DNA of 64,000 nt from an uncultured Clostridia bacterium. Lineage in GTDB: Bacteria; Bacillota; Clostridia; Oscillospirales; Acutalibacteraceae. Positions 1 through 8,607 of the stretch are shown here, in pieces. The stretch covers positions 27,817 through 91,816 of the forward strand of contig CALWUU010000005.1 of the NCBI GenBank assembly GCA_944384835.1, given 5' to 3'. Both the position numbers and the translations under genes were made by a program. Within the stretch, counting starts at the first letter, position 1. Each line of letters starts with the position of its first letter. Under the pieces are notes generated by a model. It saw nothing but the letters and a program-made list of their open reading frames with translations. It was not told the origin of the DNA and searched no databases.

Positions 1-302
1 GGCTTTTCCACGCCTTTTTTGTATACAGTATAACCAAATTGGATACGCGAAGGTGTTAATGATAAAATACGCGTTTCTATCGTAATTTCATCTTCATATA
101 AAGTGGCTTGATGATATTTGCTGGTAAGTTCAGACAGAGGCAATAAAATTCCCATTTCTTCCATTTTACTGTATGAAATGCCTACTTTCTTGATAAACTC
201 TGTACGTGCCAGTTCATACCAAACTGCATACACAGAATGATGAATGACACCCATTTGGTCTGTTTCCGCATATCGCGCGGTGACAAAAGATTTTGTAATC
301 AT
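1..302 (-). CDS. Acyl-CoA thioesterase, hotdog fold (3' part missing)
   Basis: The minus-strand frame starts at ATG 302 and stays open to the window edge, giving the first ~100 residues. The N-terminus reads FVTARYAETDQMGVIHHSVY, typical of the YbgC/FadM/4-hydroxybenzoyl-CoA thioesterase family; the Asp in the ETDQMGVIHH segment is the usual catalytic residue (family knowledge). Such enzymes hydrolyse acyl-CoA thioesters in the cytoplasm. The start codon overlaps the stop of the upstream ABC exporter (ATGA), so the two are translationally coupled. The substrate cannot be told from sequence. The C-terminal end lies outside the window. Confidence 0.85.
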   Translation of the reverse strand, partial: MITKSFVTARYAETDQMGVIHHSVYAVWYELARTEFIKKVGISYSKMEEMGILLPLSELTSKYHQATLYEDEITIETRILSLTPSRIQFGYTVYKKGVEK

Positions 303-2086
303 GTAGCTGCTCCTTCTATTATAATATCATGTTTCATGTCATCGTTTTTGATGTCTAATCCTTCAAACTGCATGTTGTAGTATTTTGTATACAGTCCGTT
401 TTGTCTTAGCAGTTCTTCATGAGAACCCCGCTCTATGATATGATGTTTATCAATTACTAAAATTTCGTCCGCATGACGAATGGTACTTAAACGGTGCGCA
501 ATTACAATGGTAGTTCTGTTTTTTGCCAGTTGTTCCAGCGAAGCTTGGATAAATCGTTCGCTTTCATTGTCTAAAGCAGAGGTGGCTTCGTCTAAAATCA
601 AAATCTTTGGGTCTTTTAAAAATACGCGGGCAATGGCAATACGCTGTTTTTGCCCTCCGGAAAGCCGTGTTCCCCGCTCACCTACCATTGTATCATACCC
701 ATCATCTAAACTCATAATAAAATCGTGGATATTTGCAAGTTTGGCTGCTTGGATAATTTCTTCTTCACTGGCTCCGGGTTTGCCGTATGCGATATTATCA
801 CGAACAGTACCCCAGAACATGTAAATATCCTGCTGCACGACGCCGATTGCTTTACGAAGCGATTTTTGTGTTACATCCCGTATATCAATGCCATCGATGG
901 AAATGCTGCCGTCAATGACATCGTAAAAACGGGGAAGAAGTGCGCATATTGTTGACTTTCCGCCTCCTGACGGTCCGACCAAAGCGATGGTTTTTCCGGC
1001 CGGAATTTCAAAGTCAATATCATTTAATACATTATGTACGCCGTCGTAAGAGAAAAACACATGTTGATAACGAATATTGCCTTCTACATGCTTTAAATCC
1101 GGAGCGTTCGGTTTATCTTCGATTTCGATAGGAGTTTCCATAATTTCCAGAAAACGTGAAAACCCTGCCAGACCTTTTTGGAATACTTCCATAAAGTTGA
1201 CCAGTATGGTAATAGGATTAATAAAAATATTGATATATAAAGCGTATAACGCTAGATCAGGCGCGTTTAATGTGCCTTGTGCAATAAAAATGCCGCCGAA
1301 AACTAAAATAACGGTGAATAAAATCCCTTGAAAATATAAGTTTCCTGATTGGAATCTTCCGTATGCATGGTAAGAATGTTTTTTGGAGGATAAAAAAGAA
1401 ACATTGGTTTTTTGAAATTTTTCTTTTTCCACATCTTCGTTGGCAAAAGATTTTACCACCCGTATGCCGGCAAGAGAATCTTGCAGCTGCGCATTGATAT
1501 GGCCTATTTTTTTGTTATTGTCAGAAAATGCTTTTTTCATGCGTTTGTTTTGGAACACACTGAAAATACACATTATTATTACAACTGCAAATAATATTAG
1601 AGTTAAAGGTACATGTACCATCATTAACAATACAAAGGAGCCGATAAGTTTTAAAAAGGCTAAGAATAAATTTTCAGGTCCGTGATGCGCAACTTCAGAA
1701 ATATCAAATAGGTCTGACACCATTTTTGTCATCATTTCTCCTGTATTATTTTTGTCATAGTAAGAAAATGGCAGACGCTGCATTTTATCGAACAGATCGC
1801 TGCGCATGGCACTTTCCATTCTGGAGCCCATAATATGTCCCCATGTTGCAATAAAATAGTCACAGAATAGCTTGATTAAATACAAGATGATCAAACCGAT
1901 TGCAACAAATCCAATGGTATGCAAAATAATGTCTGCGTCCATGGTAAATAGACTCTTATTTAATATATTTAGTATTTGCGGGAACGATATATCTACCAGA
2001 GAAACGACCGTCGCACATATTAAGTCAAAAATAAGCATGGCTTTATGCGGCTTATAGTAGTGAAGAAATTTTTTTAATGTTGGCAT
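299..2086 (-). CDS. ABC transporter, fused permease and ATPase (half-transporter)
   Basis: This 595-residue protein has an N-terminal six-helix exporter domain (about residues 15-310) and a C-terminal nucleotide-binding domain. Walker A GPSGGGKST is near residue 374, the signature LSGGQKQR near 478 and Walker B ILILDEATSALD near 497, followed by the switch His in IVIAHRLST. This is the MsbA/LmrA/BmrA type, which works as a homodimer or with a partner and exports lipids, drugs or peptides. No partner half-transporter is next to it. AGCAGGTG precedes the ATG. The stop overlaps the start of the thioesterase. The substrate is not predictable. Confidence 0.93.
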   Translation of the reverse strand: MPTLKKFLHYYKPHKAMLIFDLICATVVSLVDISFPQILNILNKSLFTMDADIILHTIGFVAIGLIILYLIKLFCDYFIATWGHIMGSRMESAMRSDLFDKMQRLPFSYYDKNNTGEMMTKMVSDLFDISEVAHHGPENLFLAFLKLIGSFVLLMMVHVPLTLILFAVVIIMCIFSVFQNKRMKKAFSDNNKKIGHINAQLQDSLAGIRVVKSFANEDVEKEKFQKTNVSFLSSKKHSYHAYGRFQSGNLYFQGILFTVILVFGGIFIAQGTLNAPDLALYALYINIFINPITILVNFMEVFQKGLAGFSRFLEIMETPIEIEDKPNAPDLKHVEGNIRYQHVFFSYDGVHNVLNDIDFEIPAGKTIALVGPSGGGKSTICALLPRFYDVIDGSISIDGIDIRDVTQKSLRKAIGVVQQDIYMFWGTVRDNIAYGKPGASEEEIIQAAKLANIHDFIMSLDDGYDTMVGERGTRLSGGQKQRIAIARVFLKDPKILILDEATSALDNESERFIQASLEQLAKNRTTIVIAHRLSTIRHADEILVIDKHHIIERGSHEELLRQNGLYTKYYNMQFEGLDIKNDDMKHDIIIEGAAT

Positions 2087-2109
2087 GATACACCTGCTTT
2101 CTGTTATAA

Positions 2110-2142
2110 ATAAAAAAGCGGAATGCTATACATTCCACTTTT
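2110..2142 (-). terminator. Rho-independent terminator after the cyclophilin gene
   Basis: Read on the minus strand, an inverted repeat AGTGGAATG / CATTCCGCT with a 5-base loop is followed by six T. It lies between the cyclophilin stop (2172) and the ABC exporter start (2086), so it separates the two transcripts. Confidence 0.7.
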
Positions 2143-2171
2143 CGATTACATGGCCTTCATTAAAATAGGCT

Positions 2172-2687
2172 TTATATTTTTTCCGGTTCCGGATAATCTA
2201 CGCCGAATGTTTCAACGGTCACTTTTTCCATAATTTGATTTTCCAAAGGACGGTCACTATAATCACGCTGGGCCGCAACGATTTTATCTACTGCTTCCAT
2301 GCCTTCAATTACCTGACCAAAGGACGCGTACTGTGCATTTAGATGAGGAGCATCATCTACCATAATAAAAAATTGAGAACCCGCACTGTTTGGATTTTGC
2401 GCACGTGCCATAGAAAGAACGCCGCGTTTATGAAGCAGTTCGTTATTAAAGCCGTTCATAATAAATTCGCCTCTGATAGAATAGCCCGGGCCGCCCATGC
2501 CGGTGCCTTGAGGGTCTCCGCCTTGAATCATGAAGCCGGGAATGACTCTGTGGAAAATAAGTCCGTCATAAAAGCCGCTTTTTACAAGAGAGATGAAATT
2601 GTTTACCGTGTTAGGGGCAACATCAGGAAACAGTTCTGCTTTAATAGTACCTTGATTGGTTTCAAATGTAACAATAGGATTGCTCAT
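2172..2687 (-). CDS. Peptidyl-prolyl cis-trans isomerase, cyclophilin type
   Basis: A 171-residue cytoplasmic cyclophilin that catalyses isomerisation of X-Pro bonds. Family segments are clear: FHRVIPGFMIQGGDP with the catalytic Arg, GTGMGGPGYSI, SMARAQNPNSAGSQFFI and the substrate-pocket segment LNAQYASFGQVIEGM. There is no signal peptide. I chose the ATG at 2687 (MSNPIVTF) because GGAGG sits eleven bases upstream; the longer reading from 2705 would start inside that ribosome binding site. It is monocistronic, with its own terminator. Confidence 0.95.
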   Translation of the reverse strand: MSNPIVTFETNQGTIKAELFPDVAPNTVNNFISLVKSGFYDGLIFHRVIPGFMIQGGDPQGTGMGGPGYSIRGEFIMNGFNNELLHKRGVLSMARAQNPNSAGSQFFIMVDDAPHLNAQYASFGQVIEGMEAVDKIVAAQRDYSDRPLENQIMEKVTVETFGVDYPEPEKI

Positions 2688-2705
2688 AAATATCAATTCC
2701 TCCAA

Positions 2706-2974
2706 ATGTTTTCTTAAAGATTATGGTAATTATAATACGTTTGTCCAATTTGTTCAAGTCACGTTTTGTCCACTTGCTCATATCACATGAAAATCATCAC
2801 AGAAAAAGAATAGACTTTATTAGAAAAACATCATAACAACAGCACATAATATTTGTTTATGTGCTGTCAGGCATGCAGTTTTGTTGGAAATAAGCTTTTT
2901 TATTCCGTATTCTTTGGAGATAATAAAAATTTTAGTTTTTGATAAGCATTCGTTAACTGCTATAAACTGGAAAT
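2706..2974. other. Intergenic stretch with no gene seen
   Basis: AT-rich divergent spacer between the minus-strand cyclophilin gene and the plus-strand repeat array. I see no RNA gene or convincing small ORF. It probably holds the cyclophilin promoter, but I cannot single out a consensus box. Confidence 0.5.
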
Positions 2975-3287
2975 TATAATATCTAGCAACAAAACAAAAT
3001 CAAAGATTTTGATTGTTGGCAAGAACGTTTTAACATTTCATCTGCCAGAAATTGCTTTGCAATTTCTCTTATGTTATAACAACCTTGCAACAAAAACAAA
3101 ATCAAAGATTTTGATTGTTGACAAGAACGTTTTAACATTTCATCTGTTAGAAATTGCTTTGCAATTTCTCTTATGTTATAACAACCTAGCAACAAAACAA
3201 AATCAAAGATTTTGATTGTTGGCAAGAACGTTTTAACATTTCATCTGTTAGAAATTGCTTTGCAATTTCTCTTATGTTATAATAACC
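2975..3287 (+). repeat. Promoter-bearing tandem repeat, three units of ~101 bp
   Basis: Three head-to-tail units. -10-like boxes fall at 2975, 3075, 3177 and 3278, giving spacings of 100, 102 and 101 bp. Each unit holds a hairpin (arms CAAAATC / GATTTTG flanked by CAAC / GTTG), a spacer with AAGAACGTTTTAACATTTC, the palindrome GAAATTGC-TTT-GCAATTTC and the extended -10 region TTATGTTATAAY. Units are nearly identical, differing at a few bases. The ends of units 1 and 2 read TATAAC; the gene-proximal unit reads TATAAT. The in-frame peptides through the array are artefacts of the repetition. Related copies occur before thyX, the uracil-DNA glycosylase gene and pyrE. Confidence 0.9.
3255..3283 (+). 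promoter_or_regulatory. Repeat-borne promoter of exoA
   Basis: TTGCTT (3255-3260), a 17-bp spacer and TATAAT (3278-3283) preceded by TG one base upstream (extended -10). The -35 box lies inside the palindrome GAAATTGC-N3-GCAATTTC, so a dimeric regulator binding there would block or recruit RNA polymerase. The start codon is 35 bp downstream. Confidence 0.8.
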
Positions 3288-3317
3288 GCATATATGATGG
3301 GAGGAGATAATCACTAT

Positions 3318-4094
3318 ATGAAACTGATTTCATGGAATGTAAATGGATTACGTGCCTGTTTGACAAAGGGTTTCCCTGAATTTTTTGAGCAGGAGCAACC
3401 AGATATATTTTGTATTCAAGAAACCAAAATGCAGGAAGGACAAGCGGAAATCAATTTTCCGGGTTATTACCAATATTGGAACAGTGCAGAAAAGAAAGGC
3501 TATTCCGGTACAGCTGTATTTACAAAGAAAGAGCCGCTATCTGTTACTTATGACATTGGAGACCCTGCTCATAAAGGAGAAGGCAGGGCAATCACGCTGG
3601 AATATGATGGATTTTATTTGGTAAATGTTTATACACCTAATGCCCAGAGAGGTTTGGCTCGTCTAGACTACCGTATGGCATGGGAAGATGCGTTCAGAAC
3701 GTACTTAAAAGCATTGGACCAAAACAAACCTGTTATTTTATGCGGAGATTTAAATGTTGCACATCAGGAAATTGATTTAAAAAATCCAAAAACCAATGTG
3801 GGTAATGCCGGTTTTTCCAACGAAGAACGCAGTAAATTTACACAGCTGCTGGAAGCAGGATTCATTGATTCATTCAGAACATTATATCCAAATGAAACAG
3901 GCGCATATACTTGGTGGTCATATATGTTCAATGCGCGTGCAAATAATGCGGGATGGCGTATTGATTACTTTGTTTTATCAGAAAGAATGCGTCCGTATAT
4001 GAAAGACAGCATCATTTATTCCGATGTAATGGGCAGTGACCATTGTCCTGTTGGATTGCTGTTGGACAATGAAGAAAAGAACTTGGTGAAATAA
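3318..4094 (+). CDS. exoA: Exodeoxyribonuclease III / AP endonuclease
   Basis: A 258-residue Mg-dependent enzyme of the ExoIII/APE1 family that cuts the backbone at abasic sites in base-excision repair. Visible family motifs are MKLISWNVNGLRAC at the N-terminus, IQETK with the metal-binding Glu near residue 35, VYTPNAQRG, GDLNVAH near 140, and the C-terminal SDHCPV catalytic His near 241. The start at 3318 follows GGGAGGAGAT; an upstream in-frame ATG at 3255 lies in the promoter and is rejected. It is followed by fbp after 26 bp, so the two are likely cotranscribed from the repeat promoter. Confidence 0.95.
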   Translation: MKLISWNVNGLRACLTKGFPEFFEQEQPDIFCIQETKMQEGQAEINFPGYYQYWNSAEKKGYSGTAVFTKKEPLSVTYDIGDPAHKGEGRAITLEYDGFYLVNVYTPNAQRGLARLDYRMAWEDAFRTYLKALDQNKPVILCGDLNVAHQEIDLKNPKTNVGNAGFSNEERSKFTQLLEAGFIDSFRTLYPNETGAYTWWSYMFNARANNAGWRIDYFVLSERMRPYMKDSIIYSDVMGSDHCPVGLLLDNEEKNLVK

Positions 4095-4120
4095 ATTATG
4101 CATTTAAAGGATGTGATAAC

Positions 4121-6046
4121 ATGGAGCTGGAAGATTATCAATTCACAAAACAGGAATTAAAATATTTATCTCTTCTTTCAGAGAAGTATCCAACCGTGCA
4201 GTCTGTCTGTACGGAAATTATCAATTTAAAAGCTATTTTAAATTTGCCAAAGGGCACAGAACACTTTATGAGCGACGTACACGGTGAATATGAAGCGTTT
4301 TATCATATACTCAACAACTGTTCAGGCGTTATCCATGAAAAGGTAAATATTATTTTTGGAGAGCGATTAAGCGTACAGGAGCGCGCAGAGTTATGTACAT
4401 TAATCTACTATCCGGAAGAACGTTTGGAAATTGTACACGATACCATAAAAGATTTGGAAAGCTGGTACAAAATTACACTGAACCAGTTAATTGAAATTTG
4501 CAAATTGGTTGCGTCCAAATATACCCGTTCTAAAGTGAGAAAAGCGCTTCCCAAAGAATTCAGTTATATTATCGATGAACTGCTTCACTCCGTAGAAGGC
4601 GATATCAATCAAGAGGCTTATCACAGCAATATCATGGATACCATTATCAGTATTCAAAATGCCGATGAATTCATCATTGCATTGGCTACCTTGATCAAAC
4701 GCCTTGCGGTTGACCATTTACACATAGTTGGCGATATTTTTGACCGAGGCCCCCGCGCGGACAGCATTATGGACATGCTTATGCAGCATCATGCCGTAGA
4801 TATCCAGTGGGGCAATCACGATATTTTATGGATGGGGGCCTCCACAGGACATCCTGCTTGTGTGGCAACGGTTGTAAAAACCAGTGTATCCCATAAACGT
4901 TTAGATACTTTGGAAGGCGGTTACGGTATTAGCCTGCGTCCTCTTACTTTATTTGCGACACAAACTTATCAAAATTGTGAAACTACACACGAGGCTATGC
5001 ACAGGGCAATTGCAATTATTCTGTTCAAAGTAGAGGCGCAAGTGATTCGGCGCCATCCGGAATATGAAATGGAAGAACGCCTGCTTTTGCATAAAATTGA
5101 TTATGAAAATAAATGTATTACCATTAGCGGAAACACATATGAACTTACTACCGTAGACTTTCCAACGATTGACCCGGAACATCCTTATGAGCTGACAGAA
5201 GAAGAACAATTCGTGCTGGACGGACTTGTCAATGCATTTATAGAAAGTGACCGTTTGCATCGCCATATGAAATTTTTATATGCCTGCGGCAGTATCTATA
5301 AATGTTTTAATCAAAATTTGTTGTACCATGCATGTGTTCCTATGACGGCAGAGGGAGAATTTGCGGAGTTCGAATTTGAAGGAGTCCGTTATAAAGGAAA
5401 AGCGCTTTTGGATTTATCAGACCAAATCACACGCAAAGCATATTTTACCAGCAAGGAAAGTGAAAAACAGAAATACGGAGATTTCGTATGGTACTTATGG
5501 TGCGGAAAAACATCTCCTTTGTTTGGCAAAGCCAGAATGACTACATTTGAACGTATGTTTATTACGGATAAATCCAGTTGGACAGAAGAAAAAGATCCAT
5601 ATTATACGTTCTGTGAGTCTGAAGAAACCTGTAATCGCATTTTGCGTGAATTTAACCTGGCACAGGGCTTTTCACATATTATAAACGGACATGTTCCCGT
5701 AAAAGCGATGAAGGGAGAAAGTCCTATCAAAGCAAACGGCAAATTAATTGTAATTGACGGCGGTTTCTGTAAAGCGTATCAAAAAACCACCGGTATTGCC
5801 GGCTATACTTTAATTTACAATTCTCGTGGAATGCGTATTGTATCTCATACGCCGTTCAGAGGGATTAAAGAGGCAATTGAAAAACATGTGGATATTGAAT
5901 CCAGTTCTGAATTTTTTGAAACCAACGGCACACGTGTGCTGATTTTGGATACGGATATAGGTGAAGATATCAGCAATACGATTTATGACTTGTCTCTCTT
6001 ATTAACGGCATATAAAAAAGGTTTATTGGTACCTGATGACGAATAA
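4121..6046 (+). CDS. fbp: Fructose-1,6-bisphosphatase, class III
   Basis: This 641-residue cytoplasmic enzyme removes the 1-phosphate of fructose 1,6-bisphosphate in gluconeogenesis. It belongs to the Firmicute-specific class III, built on a calcineurin-like metallophosphatase core. Metal-site motifs are MSDVHGEYEAF (residue ~49), VGDIFDRGPRAD (~202), WGNHDILWMGA (~229) and INGHVPV (~526). Length matches the family. AAGGATG precedes the ATG. It sits 26 bp behind exoA and ends at a strong terminator, so exoA-fbp form a two-gene unit. Confidence 0.96.
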   Translation: MELEDYQFTKQELKYLSLLSEKYPTVQSVCTEIINLKAILNLPKGTEHFMSDVHGEYEAFYHILNNCSGVIHEKVNIIFGERLSVQERAELCTLIYYPEERLEIVHDTIKDLESWYKITLNQLIEICKLVASKYTRSKVRKALPKEFSYIIDELLHSVEGDINQEAYHSNIMDTIISIQNADEFIIALATLIKRLAVDHLHIVGDIFDRGPRADSIMDMLMQHHAVDIQWGNHDILWMGASTGHPACVATVVKTSVSHKRLDTLEGGYGISLRPLTLFATQTYQNCETTHEAMHRAIAIILFKVEAQVIRRHPEYEMEERLLLHKIDYENKCITISGNTYELTTVDFPTIDPEHPYELTEEEQFVLDGLVNAFIESDRLHRHMKFLYACGSIYKCFNQNLLYHACVPMTAEGEFAEFEFEGVRYKGKALLDLSDQITRKAYFTSKESEKQKYGDFVWYLWCGKTSPLFGKARMTTFERMFITDKSSWTEEKDPYYTFCESEETCNRILREFNLAQGFSHIINGHVPVKAMKGESPIKANGKLIVIDGGFCKAYQKTTGIAGYTLIYNSRGMRIVSHTPFRGIKEAIEKHVDIESSSEFFETNGTRVLILDTDIGEDISNTIYDLSLLLTAYKKGLLVPDDE

Positions 6047-6051
6047 TAAAG

Positions 6052-6089
6052 AAAGACACGTTCTTGTTTTATCAGAGCGTGTCTTTTTT
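6052..6089 (+). terminator. Terminator after fbp
   Basis: Inverted repeat AAAGACACG / CGTGTCTTT with a run of T directly after it, starting 6 bp after the fbp stop. Confidence 0.85.
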
Positions 6090-6287
6090 GCGTTCAAGGA
6101 ATAGTGTTGCAAATTGGCAGTAAATGTTGACAATACTTAGATTTCATTTCATATTTTGTCACCCTTACGTATTGTTAGCGAAATTATGTAAAAGATTCAT
6201 GAAAATCATATTTTCTTTTTAAAAGATATAAGTTTCATAGTATTGCAATTAATAGTTGTTACTAAAAACACAATCAGTTTTTTGTGT

Positions 6288-6552
6288 TATAATAACCTTA
6301 AAACAGCAGAAAAATCAAAACGTTGACTATTAAAAGAACACTCGGCATGGATGGCTTAAAACATAAAGATAATTGAAATATTGTCTTGATAAGGAAACGT
6401 TGCAGCGTTTACATGTTGGAAATTGCAAAGCAATTTCTTTTATGTTATAAGAACCTGGCAATAGTATCAAAATCAAAGATTTTGGCTATTGCTCAGAATC
6501 TTGTAACGTTTCAATGTTAAAAATTGCAAAGCAATTTCTTTTATGTTATAAT
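6288..6552 (+). repeat. Promoter-bearing repeat, thyX copy
   Basis: The same family as at 2975-3287. -10-like boxes fall at 6288 (TATAAT), 6446 (TATAAG) and 6547 (TATAAT). The last full unit is 101 bp; the first interval is 158 bp and its 5' part is diverged. The hairpin arms are GGCAATAG..CAAAATC and GATTTTG..CTATTGC, so the outer stem differs from the exoA copy but still pairs. The palindrome is GAAATTGC-AAA-GCAATTTC in the middle copy and AAAATTGC-AAA-GCAATTTC in the proximal one. Confidence 0.85.
6524..6552 (+). promoter_or_regulatory. Repeat-borne promoter of thyX
   Basis: TTGCAA (6524-6529), 17-bp spacer, TATAAT (6547-6552) with an extended TG. The start codon of thyX lies 51 bp downstream. 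The -35 box is inside the repeat palindrome. Confidence 0.82.
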
Positions 6553-6602
6553 ATCCATTAATTGTCGAAATAGACTTATTTCAGTAAAAAAGGGGAATGA
6601 TC

Positions 6603-7379
6603 ATGGCTTTAGTAACCTTATTGGCTCATACGCCTGAGCCGGAACTGCATATTGCCGCAGCAGCAAAATTATGTTATTCGCCTTCTTCTATTGATAAAAT
6701 AAAAGAAGGATTAACTGAGGATAAAGTGGCTTCTTTTGTGGATATGCTTTCGGAAATTGGTCATGAAAGTCCCATTGAGCACGCTACCTTTACGTTTGGA
6801 ATTGAAGGCGTTTCTCGTGCTTTACTAGCGCAAATCACACGTCACCGCATTGCTTCTTTCAGTGTACAAAGTCAGAGATATGTTGCAGAAAATGCGTTTG
6901 AATATGTTCTACCGCCGGAGATAGCTGCCATTCCTGAGGCAAAGGAAGAGTTCATCCAGGCAATGGAAGAAGACCAGCGTCATTATGAAAACTTAACCAA
7001 AATTTTAACTGAAAAACATAAAAAATCATTACTTGAAAAAGGAAAAGATGAAAAAACAGCAGCTCGTATGGCGCAGAAGCAGGCAATTGAAGATGCTCGT
7101 TTTGTGCTGCCAAATGCTTGTGATACAAAAATGATTGTCACCTTTAATGCACGTTCATTGATGAACTTTTTTGCATTGCGCTGCTGCAGACGTGCGCAAT
7201 GGGAAATTCAAGATGTAGCCATTCAAATGCTGCGTTTGGTCAAAAAAGCAGCGCCGCATTTGTTTGCCAAAGCAGGTCCTAATTGTGTGAGAGGAGCTTG
7301 TTCGGAAGGAAAAATGACTTGCGGAGAAATTAAAGAAGTACGCGCGTTTTTCCGTAATCTTGGAGAGGAAACAGTATGA
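6603..7379 (+). CDS. thyX: Flavin-dependent thymidylate synthase
   Basis: A 258-residue ThyX that makes dTMP from dUMP with methylene-tetrahydrofolate, FAD and NADPH. The ThyX signature RHRIASFSVQSQRY is near residue 79 (consensus RHRx7S). Further marks are SPIEHATFTF (FAD/dUMP site) and NARSLMNFFALRCCRRAQWEI. I chose the ATG at 6603, because the AGGGG ribosome site is only one base from the ATG at 6597. The stop overlaps the tmk start (ATGA). The product feeds tmk directly, so this is a dTTP-supply operon. Confidence 0.96.
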   Translation: MALVTLLAHTPEPELHIAAAAKLCYSPSSIDKIKEGLTEDKVASFVDMLSEIGHESPIEHATFTFGIEGVSRALLAQITRHRIASFSVQSQRYVAENAFEYVLPPEIAAIPEAKEEFIQAMEEDQRHYENLTKILTEKHKKSLLEKGKDEKTAARMAQKQAIEDARFVLPNACDTKMIVTFNARSLMNFFALRCCRRAQWEIQDVAIQMLRLVKKAAPHLFAKAGPNCVRGACSEGKMTCGEIKEVRAFFRNLGEETV

Positions 7380-8035
7380 AGTATCCGTTTATTGTAATTG
7401 AAGGATTGGACGGAAGCGGGAAAGCAACGCAAACCAATCAGTTATGCAGGGCGCTGGAACAAAAAGAAATAAAATATCGTCAGCTTACGTTTCCGGATTA
7501 TGAACAAGATTCTTCTGCTTTAATTAAGCTGTATTTAAACGGAGCATTTGGAACAGAACCAAACAGCGTCAATGCCTATGCTGCATCTTCTTTTTATGCG
7601 GTAGACCGTTACGCCAGTTTTCAAAGATTTTGGAAGCAGGATTATTTGGATGGTACGTGTTTGGTAGCAGACCGCTATTCCACTTCCAATTTTATTTATC
7701 AATTAACGAAATTATCAAAACAGGAATGGGATTATTTTATTCATTGGGCCGAGGATTATGAGTACCATAAATTAGAATTGCCAAGACCTGATATTGTAAT
7801 TTATTTGGATGTACCGCCGGAGGTTTCACAAACTTTACTGAGCGTGCGTTACCAAGGTGACGAAAAGAAAAAGGATATTCATGAACGAAATATGACTTTT
7901 TTAACAAAATGCCGTGAAGCTGCGCTGTACAGCGCACAAAAATTAGGCTGGAACGTTATTTCCTGCGCTGAAAACGGAACGATGAAATCTATTGAAACAA
8001 TCCATAAAGAGATTATGGATACACTTACCATATAA
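7376..8035 (+). CDS. tmk: Thymidylate kinase
   Basis: A 219-residue P-loop kinase that phosphorylates dTMP to dTDP. The P-loop GLDGSGKAT covers residues 10-18, the DRYSTSNFIYQ segment (DRY motif) is near 98, and YLDVPPEVS marks the following strand. It is slightly longer than the usual ~210 residues and a divergent member. Translational coupling to thyX through a 4-base overlap supports the assignment. Deoxyguanosine kinase-like activity is a less likely alternative. Confidence 0.88.
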   Translation: MKYPFIVIEGLDGSGKATQTNQLCRALEQKEIKYRQLTFPDYEQDSSALIKLYLNGAFGTEPNSVNAYAASSFYAVDRYASFQRFWKQDYLDGTCLVADRYSTSNFIYQLTKLSKQEWDYFIHWAEDYEYHKLELPRPDIVIYLDVPPEVSQTLLSVRYQGDEKKKDIHERNMTFLTKCREAALYSAQKLGWNVISCAENGTMKSIETIHKEIMDTLTI

Positions 8036-8061
8036 AATCATTAAAAAGGAATCATAAATCG

Positions 8062-8607
8062 ATGGTCTATGTATTTTTAGCGAATGGTTTTGAAGAAATG
8101 GAAGCAATTGCACCTATTGATCTGCTGCGAAGAGCTGAGTTAACAGTGGTAACGGTTGCAGTGGGAGCAGACACAAAAACAATTACCGGCGCTCATGGTA
8201 TCAGCATCAATGCCGATATTACAGAACAGCAAGTAGATTTAACAGATATAGAAATGGCAGTGCTGCCTGGAGGTATGCCGGGAACATTGAATTTAGAAAA
8301 GTCCGCAGTTGTAAAAGCCGTTTTAAGGCACTGCAAACAGCATAACATTAAAATAGGTGCTATTTGTGCCGCACCATCTGTTTTGGGTCATATGGGCTTA
8401 CTTGATGGTGTAACCGCTACCTGTTTTGAAGGATTTGAATCACAGCTGACAGGCGCAAACTACTCCTCGCGGCATGTATGCTGTGACCGGAATATAATTA
8501 CTGCCAGAGGAGCCGGTGTTTCGGTTGAATTTGCTTTGAAGTTAGTAGAAGTCTTATGTGGTGCTCCTAAAGCCAATTTATTGAGGAAGTCGATACAATG
8601 TATGTGA
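8062..8607 (+). CDS. DJ-1/PfpI family protein (ThiJ/YajL type)
   Basis: A 181-residue class I glutamine amidotransferase-like protein. The nucleophile elbow GAICAAPSVL places the reactive Cys near residue 102, and an acidic partner is in the N-terminal ANGFEEMEAIAP. Members of this subfamily act in protein or metabolite repair of glyoxal damage or as redox-sensing chaperones; the exact role here cannot be read. AAGGAATCATAAATCG precedes the ATG. It overlaps the next gene by 10 bp, so it belongs to the same operon as thyX-tmk. Confidence 0.9.
   Translation: MVYVFLANGFEEMEAIAPIDLLRRAELTVVTVAVGADTKTITGAHGISINADITEQQVDLTDIEMAVLPGGMPGTLNLEKSAVVKAVLRHCKQHNIKIGAICAAPSVLGHMGLLDGVTATCFEGFESQLTGANYSSRHVCCDRNIITARGAGVSVEFALKLVEVLCGAPKANLLRKSIQCM

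Noticed and set aside
2983..3225. ORF with repeated peptide on the minus strand
   Set aside because: It only translates the tandem DNA repeat and has no RBS.
2975..3287. Tandem repeats as a CRISPR array
   Set aside because: Units are near-identical over their whole 101 bp with no variable spacers, and they contain promoters.
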